Shown here piece after piece: positions 27,016 to 35,758 of a stretch of 64,000 bases of DNA (positions are counted from its first letter, which is position 1; each line of letters opens with the position of its first letter). A model generated the notes under the pieces. It searched no databases and was not told the origin of the DNA. It saw only the letters and a program-made list of their open reading frames with translations. A program made the translations under genes and the position numbers. This DNA is from Ruminococcus sp. zg-924 (GTDB lineage Bacteria; Bacillota; Clostridia; Oscillospirales; Acutalibacteraceae): contig NZ_WNJZ01000006.1 in NCBI RefSeq assembly GCF_024433635.1, positions 1 to 64,000 on the forward strand, read 5' to 3'.

Positions 27016-28101
27016 ATGGACGGCTACGAAGATTACTTTGGCTTGGGCGATATTGACGGCGTTGAGCGTCAGCCAAGGCAAAGGCGGTCTGAGCATCGCC
27101 GCAGCTCCGAGCAAATTCCAAAACAAAGAGAAAAACGCAAAAGCAGCGACAAAATCGGTAAAATCGGCAGCAGAGCATTTCTGATTGCTGTGGTTGCGGT
27201 AATATATGTCAGCGCAGTAATTATGATGCTTGCTTTCAGTAATGGTATGGGTACTCGTATAAAGGAGCAGGAGGAGGCTACGATTGCTGCAAATATTCTT
27301 GAAAATCCCGTATATCCCAACGATTACAAAACTGTGCAGCTTGATAACTCCGAAGTGAACGACGGCTTTTTGTTGCTTATCAACAACGAATATGCCTGTC
27401 GGCATGACGGAATAGACCTTGCAAATGTCAGCGAGAATTACAACAAGACCTATCAGGTAACGGACTATGCTGTTGAGGCTAACAAAACCACAATTGACCA
27501 GATGAACCTTATGTTTGCCGACTTTAAAAAGGCGGTGGGCGAAAATGACCTTATGATTTCCTGCGCATATCGCAGCATGGCTTTGCAGGATCAGCTGTAT
27601 AAGGAGGAAATTGAAGAGAAGGGCGAGGCGGAAGGCTCTAAGTGGGTTACAAAGCCGGGACACAGCGAACATCAGTCCGGCTATGCGTTTGACTTAACGC
27701 TTATGGCCAAAAACGGCGGCATAACAGAATTTGACGGCAAGGGTAAGTATGCGTGGATTAAGGATAATTGCGAAAAGTACGGCTTTATCATCCGCTATCC
27801 GCAGGAAAAGACAGAGCTTACCGGAATATATCATGAACCATGGCATATTCGCTATGTAGGTATAGCTCATGCTTGTTATATAAAAGAGAACAATCTGTGC
27901 CTTGAGGAATATATTTCTCTAATCAAGGGTTACAGCGTACAGAAACCTTTGGAGTATCAGGACTGCGAAATGAACCGCTGGTGTATTTATTATGTGCCGG
28001 CAGGCAGTACGGCAACCAATGTTCCTGTGCCGAATGGCAAGCAGTACGAGATAAGCGGAAATAATGTTGACGGTTTCATCGTCAGCGTGAAAATGAACTG
28101 A
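27016..28101 (+). CDS. M15-family D,D-carboxypeptidase (VanY-like), membrane anchored
   Basis: The 361-residue protein has a cytoplasmic Arg-rich N-terminus, one membrane helix (about 53-76), and an extracellular VanY/DacY-type peptidase. The peptidase has zinc ligands in HSEHQSGYAFDL (about 216-227) and in GIYHEPWHIRYVG (about 274-286). It probably trims D-Ala from peptidoglycan stems. The name VanY is a family label and does not imply vancomycin resistance. Start at ATG 27016 behind GAGG; the gene ends at a strong terminator. Confidence 0.9.
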   Translation: MDGYEDYFGLGDIDGVERQPRQRRSEHRRSSEQIPKQREKRKSSDKIGKIGSRAFLIAVVAVIYVSAVIMMLAFSNGMGTRIKEQEEATIAANILENPVYPNDYKTVQLDNSEVNDGFLLLINNEYACRHDGIDLANVSENYNKTYQVTDYAVEANKTTIDQMNLMFADFKKAVGENDLMISCAYRSMALQDQLYKEEIEEKGEAEGSKWVTKPGHSEHQSGYAFDLTLMAKNGGITEFDGKGKYAWIKDNCEKYGFIIRYPQEKTELTGIYHEPWHIRYVGIAHACYIKENNLCLEEYISLIKGYSVQKPLEYQDCEMNRWCIYYVPAGSTATNVPVPNGKQYEISGNNVDGFIVSVKMN

Positions 28102-28105
28102 TTTT

Positions 28106-28133
28106 GGGCGGCTCAAACTGAGCCGCCCTTTTT
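28106..28133 (+). terminator. Strong terminator after the M15 peptidase gene
   Basis: GGGCGGCTCA and TGAGCCGCCC form a perfect 10-bp stem with loop AAC, followed by five T. It sits between two convergent genes; only the plus-strand side has a T-tract. Confidence 0.9.
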
Positions 28134-28140
28134 GCAGATA

Positions 28141-28683
28141 TTACGGTTCTCTGAATGGTACACCCAGAAATTCAGTTACGGACAGCGCAAGATTCCTTGC
28201 GATTTCGCCGATATTTTCCCTTATCCACTGTGCGTCATTAGGGTTGTCGTGGTATGCAACTTCAATAAGCACAGAGGGAGCCTTTGTCCTTTTCAGCTCG
28301 GCAAGGTTAGCAGACGATACCGTTTTGACGAGATTAGGGTTAGGATATATAGCCTTGAAATTTGAGGCAATAATCTCTGCCGCTGCTTTTCCCTTGCTGC
28401 TTGTAGGGTAATAGTAAACATCTGTGCCTGTCAGCTTGCCTGCAAGGCTTTCCGGCGCAGCGTTTGAGTGAAGCGCAAGGTGTAAATCATACCTTTGCTC
28501 ATTCGACAGCGCAATCGCCCTGCCAAGGCTTTCGTTTGGGTTGTTGCGGTTTACGGTTATTCCGCTTGCCAAAAGATAGGGGATAAGCTCGTCGGCAATC
28601 AGGTTCATATAGTATTCCTCGTTGCCGCCGTCAACATATGGGTTGAACTCCTGTGTTGAGGGACTGATGAAAACTGATGGCAA
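28141..28683 (-). CDS. N-acetylmuramoyl-L-alanine amidase (Amidase_3)
   Basis: Zinc amidase that cuts the bond between MurNAc and the peptide stem in peptidoglycan. The 180-residue protein is almost only the catalytic domain: FISPSTQEFNPYVDGG (about 5-20), the zinc Glu in EEYYMNLIADEL, the His in DLHLALHSNAAP, and a final Glu in SVLIEVAYHDNP. It starts at TTG 28683 behind AGGAG with good spacing. There is no signal peptide, as in sporulation or phage-type cytoplasmic amidases. It is a single gene. Confidence 0.88.
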   Translation of the reverse strand: MPSVFISPSTQEFNPYVDGGNEEYYMNLIADELIPYLLASGITVNRNNPNESLGRAIALSNEQRYDLHLALHSNAAPESLAGKLTGTDVYYYPTSSKGKAAAEIIASNFKAIYPNPNLVKTVSSANLAELKRTKAPSVLIEVAYHDNPNDAQWIRENIGEIARNLALSVTEFLGVPFREP

Positions 28684-28845
28684 AATATCATCTCCTAAAA
28701 TAGAAAATATAAATAAAGCGGTGTGGTTAAAATTCTTAGTTGCTGGTTTGGTGCTGTAAACTCTGATTTATTGCACACTTACGCTTCACCGACTTAACCT
28801 AAAAGATAATCATATTAATCAATATATGAAGCAGACAGCAATATG

Positions 28846-29733
28846 TTACTTGTTTTCATTCGGCAGAATCTTGTCAAAGAATTCCTCGCTTGTAGTATTG
28901 CCGGTTCTTAAATATCTTCCTATGCAATAAAGGCACTCAGAATTTCCGATTTCAATAATGTTCAGCTTTTCATTGCAGGAGAAAGACATCTTAAAGCCCA
29001 TTTTCTTTATTACCTGCTCTGCTTCGTCGCAGACCTCTCCGAACGGATAGGCAAAGCCAAGGGGAGTAAACCCCACGTTCTTCTTAAACAGCTCCTGCGC
29101 CTTCGTTAAGTCTTCTGTCAAAAGCGTCTTGTAGTTGTCGGTGTTTTCGCCGGAGCTGATTTTTGTTCCTTTTCTGGATAAATTTTGATGCATATCGTAA
29201 GAATGATTCATAAGCTCTACGTGCTTTGAGTCTACCATTTCCTTGAGCTGCGCCCATGTGCAGTGGGAATAAGACGGGGATAGATGCTCTTTTTCGGATG
29301 TTGTGTCTGCGTTTATAGCAATAGGTGAAAGAATAAACTTTATGTTTTCCTCCTTTGCCGTTTGATACGCATACAAATAGTTGTTGTAATACCCGTCGTC
29401 AAAGGTGAGCATTACGCATTTTTCAGGCAAATTCAGCTTGCCGTCGGTGTAATCAAGCAATTCCTGTGCGCCTATTATCCTGTATCCCCGCTCTTTTAAG
29501 AATTTAACATCGCTTTTGAAAAGCTCAGGCGAGATAACGTAATTTCCCTGAAGCCTTTTATCCTTTAAAAGCGAATGGTACATTATAACCGGCAGGACAA
29601 TGCTGTTTTTCCTGTTCACTGCGCTTGTTCTTACCGTTTCCGCTCCCGGATACGCTATGAAGCTTAATAGCAAAAAAGTAAAAATCAGCACAAGTGCAAT
29701 AAGGTTTTTTGAAACCTTGAAGTTGATAAACAA
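28846..29733 (-). CDS. Polysaccharide deacetylase (NodB domain), membrane anchored
   Basis: Probably removes acetyl groups from peptidoglycan or another cell-surface glycan. The 295-residue protein has an N-terminal helix (about 10-30) and a NodB domain with VMLTFDDGYYNNY (catalytic and metal Asp, about 107-119). A metal-binding NHSYDMH block (about 175-181) and AYPFGEV follow. It starts at TTG 29733 with GGAGG 7 bases before it. It is divergent from the perR-like gene. Confidence 0.88.
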   Translation of the reverse strand: MFINFKVSKNLIALVLIFTFLLLSFIAYPGAETVRTSAVNRKNSIVLPVIMYHSLLKDKRLQGNYVISPELFKSDVKFLKERGYRIIGAQELLDYTDGKLNLPEKCVMLTFDDGYYNNYLYAYQTAKEENIKFILSPIAINADTTSEKEHLSPSYSHCTWAQLKEMVDSKHVELMNHSYDMHQNLSRKGTKISSGENTDNYKTLLTEDLTKAQELFKKNVGFTPLGFAYPFGEVCDEAEQVIKKMGFKMSFSCNEKLNIIEIGNSECLYCIGRYLRTGNTTSEEFFDKILPNENK

Positions 29734-29799
29734 AATATTACCTCCTGTGACAGAAAATTCAAAAATTATGAATTAATTTAAAATATTACAGTTTTCGCC

Positions 29800-29828
29800 T
29801 TTACATTTCTATGCTAATGTGTTATTTT
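29800..29828 (+). promoter_or_regulatory. Putative promoter for the perR-like gene
   Basis: TTTACA (29800-29805) and TATTTT (29823-29828) are separated by 17 bases, about 60 bases before the start codon. No clear PerR-box palindrome was found here. Confidence 0.45.
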
Positions 29829-29888
29829 ATATACAGAAACAAGGATGATTATCGTTTTTATTTATAAGAGTTCGGATTGAGGTGTAAG

Positions 29889-30305
29889 ATGAGAAAGCTG
29901 AATTTCAGTAAAAAGCGTGACGCTGTGCTGGCGGTACTGCGCTCAACAAACACTCATCCGACTGCTGAATGGATTTACCAAAGGCTTAAGGTGGATTATC
30001 CTGATTTCAGCCTCGGCACAGTCTACCGTAACCTCGCCTTGTTCAAGGAGCAGGGACTTGTTGTATCTGTTGCAAATGTGAACGGGCAGGAGCGCTATGA
30101 CGGAATAACATCTTGCCACGCACATTTTGTTTGTAAAAAATGCGGCTCGGTGTTTGACGTTGACTGTATGGGTGACAGCAGAAGCTTTGATGACCAAATT
30201 GCAAGGCTGTACAACTGCGAGGTTGATCATCACAACCTTTGTTTCTACGGTACCTGCGAAAGATGCAGGACTGAGCTTTTTGAAAGTAAGGCTCAGAATG
30301 TGTAA
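29889..30305 (+). CDS. Fur-family repressor, PerR-like
   Basis: Metal-dependent DNA-binding repressor; PerR members sense peroxide through Fe-bound His oxidation. The 138-residue protein has the winged helix (about 10-60). Regulatory metal ligands match PerR: His23 in THPTAEW, Asp71, His77 and His79 in CHAHF, and Asp90. The structural zinc site is CKKC (82, 85) and CERC (123, 126). I chose ATG 29889 with GAGGTG just upstream over a TTG 12 bases earlier. It lies 51 bases before a rubrerythrin gene, the classic PerR target, which supports a peroxide-sensing role. Confidence 0.88.
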   Translation: MRKLNFSKKRDAVLAVLRSTNTHPTAEWIYQRLKVDYPDFSLGTVYRNLALFKEQGLVVSVANVNGQERYDGITSCHAHFVCKKCGSVFDVDCMGDSRSFDDQIARLYNCEVDHHNLCFYGTCERCRTELFESKAQNV

Positions 30306-30312
30306 GCTAACA

Positions 30313-30329
30313 ATTCAGTTATACTGAAT
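30313..30329. promoter_or_regulatory. 17-bp inverted repeat, candidate operator
   Basis: ATTCAG and CTGAAT flank TTATA between the perR-like gene and rubrerythrin. It could be a repressor site or a processing hairpin. It does not match the standard PerR box closely. Confidence 0.4.
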
Positions 30330-30356
30330 AAATTTATAAAAGTGAGGAGATTAAAA

Positions 30357-30902
30357 ATGAAAAAGTTTGTTTGTCAGGTTTGTGGTTACATCTATGAAGG
30401 TGAAGCAGCACCGGAGTTCTGCCCGCAGTGCAAGGCTCCTGCTGATAAATTCAAGGAGGCTAAGTCAACAGGCAACTATGCAACAGTTCATGAGGTAGGC
30501 GTTGCTCAGGGCGTAGATCAGGAGATATACGAGGGCTTGCAGGCTAACTTTACAGGCGAGTGTACAGAGGTTGGTATGTACCTTGCAATGGCAAGAGTTG
30601 CTGACAGAGAGGGTTACCCTGAAATTTCAGCAGCCTTCACAAAGTATGCTTTTGAAGAGGCAGAGCATGCTGCAAAGTTTGCAGAGCTTCTTGGCGAGGT
30701 TATCACAGACAGCACAGAGAAGAATCTTCAGATGAGAGCAGAAGCAGAAGAGGGTGCTTGTGCAGGTAAGTTTGAGATTGCAAAGAAGGCAAAGGCTTTG
30801 AATCTTGACGCTATTCATGACACAGTTCACGAGATGGCTAAGGACGAGGCAAGACACGGCGCTGGCTTTGCAGGTCTTTTAAAGAGATATTTCGGTAAAT
30901 AA
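30357..30902 (+). CDS. Reverse rubrerythrin (N-terminal rubredoxin, diiron ferritin-like)
   Basis: NADH-linked (through electron carriers) peroxide and oxygen reductase of anaerobes. The 181-residue protein carries the rubredoxin-type Fe(Cys)4 site at the N-terminus (Cys 6, 9, 22, 25). The ferritin-like diiron domain follows (EEAEHAAKF and DEARHGAGF helices), the reverse of classical rubrerythrin order. This is the RevRbr type described in Clostridium. It starts at ATG 30357 behind GTGAGGAG; the 5 in-frame codons before it are not needed. It is probably transcribed with or regulated by the PerR-like gene. Confidence 0.93.
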   Translation: MKKFVCQVCGYIYEGEAAPEFCPQCKAPADKFKEAKSTGNYATVHEVGVAQGVDQEIYEGLQANFTGECTEVGMYLAMARVADREGYPEISAAFTKYAFEEAEHAAKFAELLGEVITDSTEKNLQMRAEAEEGACAGKFEIAKKAKALNLDAIHDTVHEMAKDEARHGAGFAGLLKRYFGK

Positions 30903-30941
30903 TTATCGGATATATTGTCTGAAGTTTATATTAAAAATTAA

Positions 30942-30968
30942 GGGTATGCCAAGCGGCATACCCTTTTT
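30942..30968 (+). terminator. Terminator after rubrerythrin
   Basis: GGGTATGCC and GGCATACCC form a perfect 9-bp stem around AAGC, followed by TTTTT. Confidence 0.9.
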
Positions 30969-31015
30969 GTCATTTGGAAAATATTTTTCAGATTTGAGCA
31001 GATGTATTTCTTTCA

Positions 31016-31360
31016 TCAGAAATTACTGCCGTTCCAACCCCAGTTTGTCACACCCTCATATTTAATATATATACGGTCAGGCGAAATTCCAAGCACATTA
31101 TTGTAGATTTCGCAGAGCTTAGCTGTAAGAGCAGAGAAAGCCTCGTTGTTTTCTGCGCCAAACACGCTTACCTCAATAAAGGCTGTCGGTGCGCTGTTGT
31201 CTCCGGCAAAATAAAGTGAATATTCGTCCTCAAAGCCTGCCATAAGCCATTTCTCACTCTTGCCCGGAATAATAGAAATTGCTTCGCCAAGCTTAGATTT
31301 CAGCTCCAGCTCCTGCTGCTTTGTGAGCTTTGTGCTGATTTTAGAATTAATAAACGGCAT
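31016..31360 (-). CDS. MIF/tautomerase-superfamily protein
   Basis: The 114-residue protein begins MPFINSKIS, giving the catalytic N-terminal Pro after Met removal that is typical of MIF and 4-oxalocrotonate tautomerases. The length and the C-terminal block GISPDRIYIKYEGVTNWGWNG match MIF-like (phenylpyruvate tautomerase) members rather than the 60-residue 4-OT group. The physiological substrate is unknown. The ATG at 31360 follows AAGGAGGAG. It is a single gene, convergent with rubrerythrin. Confidence 0.88.
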   Translation of the reverse strand: MPFINSKISTKLTKQQELELKSKLGEAISIIPGKSEKWLMAGFEDEYSLYFAGDNSAPTAFIEVSVFGAENNEAFSALTAKLCEIYNNVLGISPDRIYIKYEGVTNWGWNGSNF

Positions 31361-31980
31361 AGTCGCTCCTCCTTGATTTTATATATCTGATAATTTTTTA
31401 ATGCAGTATGCTTTTTGACATACTGTGTTTTTATTATACCACATATTTCTTAATAAGGGTAATGCTGTCAACATAAGAAATACAATAAAATTCGGGTGTC
31501 AGCAAATGTGTTATATAATTCAAATCTATATTAATTTTTATGCACAGCAGCCACAGGACAGTTACGAGTTTGTAACCGAGTTTATTTCTTGTAAGGTGTT
31601 GACAAACTAAAAATTACAAATTGTTTAAAAATATTGCAAGATTTTTACATTGAGCAATACTGTTAACAAGTGGAAAATGTTAATAACATCGTTTTTTTGC
31701 TTAAAATAGCGTGTTTTATCCTTAGTTTTGCTCATTATTAACATAGTTATCAACATTTTTATTGATAAAAAGGAATTTACAAATCGTATAATTCTAATGT
31801 GGAACAAAAAATCGGGAAAATTATGTCGAAAAAATCATATTATTTTTATAAAAACTGTGCAAATATTTTTGAGGCAATTCGTTCGATGGTGTATATCTGC
31901 ATATTTTTGTGCCAAATATCATTTTGAGGTTGATTTTTTGAGAAAAATAAAACAAATTTGTAATAAAAAGGAGCAAGACT
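31361..31980. other. 620-base AT-rich non-coding region with DnaA-box-like words
   Basis: No gene is supported here. The only frame of note (at 31425) has no ribosome site and low-complexity content. Words close to the DnaA box occur: TGTCAACA at 31466, TGTTGACAA at 31597, GTGGAAAA at 31670, TTATCAACA at 31747 (one mismatch from TTATCCACA) and TGTGGAACA at 31798. Together with the high A+T this resembles origin-type or DnaA-titration regions, but no dnaA gene is in the window. Confidence 0.4.
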
Positions 31981-32253
31981 ATGATTAAGGGAATAAATAA
32001 ACAGATAATAGAAATAAATCAGACAGGCAGTCTTTATTACGAGAAGGCTCTGCTTGTTGTAAAGCCGGAGTTTTCGTCGGTTCAGCAGCAGCTTTTGGAG
32101 CGTGAGGCTATAAGAATACTTAAAAAGATGGACGCACCGTCAAGCTACAAGCGAAAGAGCAGGCTTGCCGTTAAAATTCTACTTGGTTGTACCTGTGCGC
32201 TGAGCGGCGGATTGCTTGCATATTTTATGTTTAAGGCAGGTTTGATAGGCTGA
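31981..32253 (+). CDS. Small conserved membrane protein of unknown function
   Basis: A 90-residue protein with a cytoplasmic N-terminal part (MIKGINKQIIEINQTGSLYY) and one C-terminal membrane helix (about 64-88, LAVKILLGCTCALSGGLLAY). The ATG follows AAAAGGAG. The N-terminal block looks like a small protein seen in other Clostridia. No function can be assigned. It lies right after the AT-rich region and is convergent with the next gene. Confidence 0.65.
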   Translation: MIKGINKQIIEINQTGSLYYEKALLVVKPEFSSVQQQLLEREAIRILKKMDAPSSYKRKSRLAVKILLGCTCALSGGLLAYFMFKAGLIG

Positions 32254-32261
32254 GCATTTGA

Positions 32262-32840
32262 CTATACAAATGCGGCGTTGTCAACATATGACGCACCTAA
32301 GCTGCTGCCGGGAATTCCGTAGCCGCCTGTTATAGGGTCTTTAAACAACAGAGCCTTTGGCGGTACGGCTGTGAAGGAAAAGTACATTACAGCCATCAGC
32401 ACAAGCGCAATAAGCGACGGTGCAAACCACCGAGCCACACCATTCCCAAGAGAATAAACTTTATACGATATATATTGAGCAAGCGCACAGACTATAAGTG
32501 AGATAAGAATGTCCACCCACAAAAGATGAGTTCCGACTATTGCAGTGTATGAATAAAACAGAACGATTATTCCAATTGGAATAGAATAAAGGCCTGCAAC
32601 CTTGCCTACTACAAATGCCTTGAAGCTTGGGCGAAGATAGGCAAGCTCTAAAATTGCCCAGATTATATACGGCGCAATAAAAATCTTAATATGCTCCCAA
32701 GTGCTTTCGTTTACAGCCCCGAAAAGTACCGATAAAACGTGTCCTCCGCTTTGGTCGTAAAAAAAGTGAAGTTCTGCGCCGAGCAGAAAAATAAATATTG
32801 TGCCGATAATGCCCGACAGCTTGAATGATTTGTTTTTCAC
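32262..32840 (-). CDS. DUF6512-like integral membrane protein
   Basis: The 192-residue protein begins at GTG 32840 (reading MKNKSFKLSG), 7 bases after GGAGGG; a longer in-frame version has no ribosome site. It has five to six predicted membrane helices and the conserved block NESTWEHIKIFIAPY near residues 45-59. I recall this as the DUF6512 family. Function is unknown. It ends 8 bases from a convergent gene. Confidence 0.72.
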   Translation of the reverse strand: MKNKSFKLSGIIGTIFIFLLGAELHFFYDQSGGHVLSVLFGAVNESTWEHIKIFIAPYIIWAILELAYLRPSFKAFVVGKVAGLYSIPIGIIVLFYSYTAIVGTHLLWVDILISLIVCALAQYISYKVYSLGNGVARWFAPSLIALVLMAVMYFSFTAVPPKALLFKDPITGGYGIPGSSLGASYVDNAAFV

Positions 32841-32979
32841 GCACAACCCTCCATAGTAATTTATTTGACTTATGTTGACCGCACGGCAGTGCAATTCTGC
32901 CTGCGGCAGAGTGAAATAGATTGCTTTGCAAATACGTGTTTTTTATATGTATATTATTGTTAGTGCGTGATAATGTCAT

Positions 32980-33029
32980 AAAAAACCCGAACAAAACAGA
33001 GCCGTTAAAGGCTTTGCTTTGTTCGGGTT
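32980..33029 (-). terminator. Long-stem terminator after the dockerin protease
   Basis: AACCCGAACAAAACAGAGCC and GGCTTTGCTTTGTTCGGGTT pair over about 20 positions with two mismatches. On the minus strand they are followed by TTTTT. It lies about 40 bases after the protease stop. Confidence 0.85.
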
Positions 33030-33067
33030 ACATCACAAGTGTACTGAATTTTCGCTGTGAACTTAGA

Positions 33068-34714
33068 TTAAGCAATTATGCCAAGGGAGATTTTTTGTGT
33101 AAGCAGTGCGTCAAAAAGAGTGACTGTGCCGTTTTGGTCAATATCAGCTACATATTTCATAATATCACTGCCAAGCGTGGTTAAACCTACAACCTGTTTT
33201 TGCAGCTGTATAGCATCATACAGAGAAACATTTCCGTCACAGGTTACATCGCCCTTTTGAACGTTGGTAACAGCTCTGATTGTGAAATTGCCACCGATAT
33301 CATCTCCGTAATCTCTGTAATAATCGGTAAGGTTTATGGTCATATTATTAGAGTTTATATATGAGCGATCGTTAATTGTTCTCGGCAAAAACCGGAACTC
33401 GTTTGTTCCATATGATCCGTACCATTCACAGCAGCCGATGGAAACAGGAGTGTTTTCATCATACGAGGTGAGCTTAATGCCGATTGCACCCTGAGAATCG
33501 GTAACCTTGTAGGATTTAACGGGTATGTTGTGTATTCCTGAGTATTCAATGGTTCCGCTTGCAAGCTTAGTCCAAAGAAGTGTGTTATCGGTTGGAACAC
33601 CGTTTACGGTAGGAATATAGTAAATTGTGTAGTCAGAGCCTGCTGCTGTGGTTGAAAATTCAACGCTGCTTATTACAGGCGTTTTCTTTGAAAAATCGAA
33701 GACGTTAATGAATGTGGCGTCATACACTAAGCTGTCATTATTATCAAAAAAAGTCATTTCGTACAGCGGACCGTAGGAGTCAACGGTCAGAAGCTCATTG
33801 CAGGTGTGGTTTTTGATTATGTCGCTAACAGCGAAGTTGCCGCCGAAAATTTCATTGCCAAGGTATTTGTCCTCGTATGAAATCCACATATAATCTAAGT
33901 CGTTTCCCCAGGAATTCTTAATAAGCCAAGCACCGTCATTTTGTGGTCGGGTACCGGCTTTAAAGTTTTGCTTTGAATAGCTGTCATCCCAGCCTACAAC
34001 AAAAACTGAATGTGCGCCGGAGGCTATCTCTTCAACTGAAAGCTCGTCGTCGCAGAAAAAGGCATTTGTGTCATAATTAACATATCGTGTATGCATAGAA
34101 AACGAGGCTGTAACACCGCCGCACTCCATAATTGCTTTCTTGAATTCCTCTGCGTTAAGCTTCGGGCCTGACAAATATTTTATTCCTCCGGCATAAAATA
34201 ACGGCTCTAACTGAGGAAGCTCCTCAAAATAGCTTTCGGTGCGGCTCATATAAGGCAGCTCGCTTTCAGCTACAACTCCGCCGGTTGTAAGATAGCCGTA
34301 GCCTGTATAAGGAAAAGCTCCGGCGTTTACACGGTCCCTCTGCCAGCCTGTACCGTCCTGTCTTGTGGACGCCCAGTAGTTAGCATACTCCTCTGATAAA
34401 TCATATTTGCCGTAGCCGTTTTTGAGCAGAGCAGTTTCCATAGCTGCTGTGCTTGAAAAGAAAACACAGGTGTTTTGTATGCTCTGATCCTTTACGGATG
34501 TAACATAACCCATATCAACGCTGCTGTAATACTTTGGAAGCGACGATGCTTTGCTATCTGTTTTATTGAGATAGTTTTCGTCTGAAGCGCCCTGTTCAAT
34601 AATAACGCCGCCTGTTCTGCCTGATTTTACAGAGTCGGTATCCTTTGCATAAGCCAAAGTATGCGGACAGACAATCAATGCTGCCGCAAGGACAGCTGAA
34701 AGTAGCTTTTTCAA
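33068..34714 (-). CDS. Secreted papain-like (C1) cysteine protease with C-terminal dockerin
   Basis: The 548-residue exported protease starts at TTG 34714 behind AAGGAA and has a signal peptide ending near TLAYA (about 24). The C1A-type catalytic domain shows the Cys in DQSIQNTCVFFSS (about 83), the His in AHSVFVVGWDD (about 233) and the Asn in IKNSWGN (about 268). A beta-rich middle region follows. The last about 60 residues form a type I dockerin with two Ca-binding repeats, GDVTCDGNVSLYDAIQLQK and ADIDQNGTVTLFDALLTQK. Dockerins attach enzymes to cohesins on the cell surface. A cohesin-like protein is encoded at 7666-8580. The longer in-frame start at 34756 is less likely. Confidence 0.88.
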   Translation of the reverse strand: MKKLLSAVLAAALIVCPHTLAYAKDTDSVKSGRTGGVIIEQGASDENYLNKTDSKASSLPKYYSSVDMGYVTSVKDQSIQNTCVFFSSTAAMETALLKNGYGKYDLSEEYANYWASTRQDGTGWQRDRVNAGAFPYTGYGYLTTGGVVAESELPYMSRTESYFEELPQLEPLFYAGGIKYLSGPKLNAEEFKKAIMECGGVTASFSMHTRYVNYDTNAFFCDDELSVEEIASGAHSVFVVGWDDSYSKQNFKAGTRPQNDGAWLIKNSWGNDLDYMWISYEDKYLGNEIFGGNFAVSDIIKNHTCNELLTVDSYGPLYEMTFFDNNDSLVYDATFINVFDFSKKTPVISSVEFSTTAAGSDYTIYYIPTVNGVPTDNTLLWTKLASGTIEYSGIHNIPVKSYKVTDSQGAIGIKLTSYDENTPVSIGCCEWYGSYGTNEFRFLPRTINDRSYINSNNMTINLTDYYRDYGDDIGGNFTIRAVTNVQKGDVTCDGNVSLYDAIQLQKQVVGLTTLGSDIMKYVADIDQNGTVTLFDALLTQKISLGIIA

Positions 34715-34812
34715 ATTAATCAATTCCTTTTTTAAATTGGGATAACCCAACTGCATTTTACCATAATAAATATATATATGTAAAGGATATATGTAAAGGA
34801 TGTGTTTTAGCT

Positions 34813-35700
34813 TTGCAGATAAGAACAGACCTTGCTATGGAGGCAAGAGAGCTTGCAGGAGAGGATACGGAAGGCGTAGAACTTACAAAGAGGGATTACG
34901 GTGATATCGTGATTTCGTCGCTGCTTGTCAAAACAAACAGTGCGGCTCAAAGCATAGGAAAGGATATGGGAAGCTATATTACAGCTGAGATGGACACGCT
35001 CACTGACGATTTCAAGGAAACAGACAAGCGGCTTGAGCTTATTGCGCAAAATATAAGGCGGCTTCTTCCGCAAAAGGGCCTTGTGCTTGTTGCAGGACTC
35101 GGTAATGATAATATAACGCCGGACGCATTAGGCCCGAAGTCTGCAAGAGGAGTGCTTGCAACACGGCACATAAGAGGCGAGCTTGCAAGAAGCACAGGTC
35201 TTGACAGACTGAGGGCGGTAGCTGTGCTTGCAACAGGAGTTACGGGGCAGACAGGAATAGAAACAGGAGAGCTGATACTAAGCGTGGCGCAGAGGATAAA
35301 GCCTGCGGCTGTTATTGTGATAGACGCACTTGCGTCACGCAGGCTTGAAAGGCTCGGCTGTACCGTTCAGATTTCGGACACGGGCATATCTCCGGGTGAC
35401 GGAGTAGGCAACCACCGAGCTAAAATTAATCGTGATACCGTAGGCGTTCCCGTTGTATCAATCGGTATACCCACCGTAGTTGACGCCTTTACGCTTGCCG
35501 CAGATTTACTGCTTGACAGCGACGAAAGCTCGCCTGAGCTTATCAAGCGAAGTGTTTACCCAAACGGACAGAAAATGGTGGTAACACCGGGCGAGATAGA
35601 TTTGCTTGTTGAGAGAGGCTCAAGGCTTATCTCAATGGCGGTGAATGTTGCTCTTCAGCCGAGTTTAAGCGTTTCCGACCTTATTTCGCTTGTTCGATAG
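34813..35700 (+). CDS. gpr: Germination protease GPR
   Basis: Aspartic-type protease that degrades small acid-soluble spore proteins when spores germinate. The 295-residue protein starts at TTG 34813 with AAAGGA 12 bases upstream. It matches GPR in the N-terminal QIRTDLAMEARE (which contains the autoprocessing region), LVAGLGNDNITPDALGPKSA (about 94-113), and the NHRAKIN and VGVPVVSIGIPTVVDA blocks. It is followed by spoIIP, an order conserved in spore formers. Confidence 0.95.
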   Translation: MQIRTDLAMEARELAGEDTEGVELTKRDYGDIVISSLLVKTNSAAQSIGKDMGSYITAEMDTLTDDFKETDKRLELIAQNIRRLLPQKGLVLVAGLGNDNITPDALGPKSARGVLATRHIRGELARSTGLDRLRAVAVLATGVTGQTGIETGELILSVAQRIKPAAVIVIDALASRRLERLGCTVQISDTGISPGDGVGNHRAKINRDTVGVPVVSIGIPTVVDAFTLAADLLLDSDESSPELIKRSVYPNGQKMVVTPGEIDLLVERGSRLISMAVNVALQPSLSVSDLISLVR

Positions 35701-35758
35701 TCATATATTTTTTTGCACGGCATAGTCTTTTACAAGAAGAAAAAGAGGTTGTTGCGCA

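Noticed and set aside
31425-31610. 61-residue frame in the AT-rich gap
   Set aside because: No ribosome site and low-complexity Ile, Asn and Lys content typical of random AT-rich sequence.
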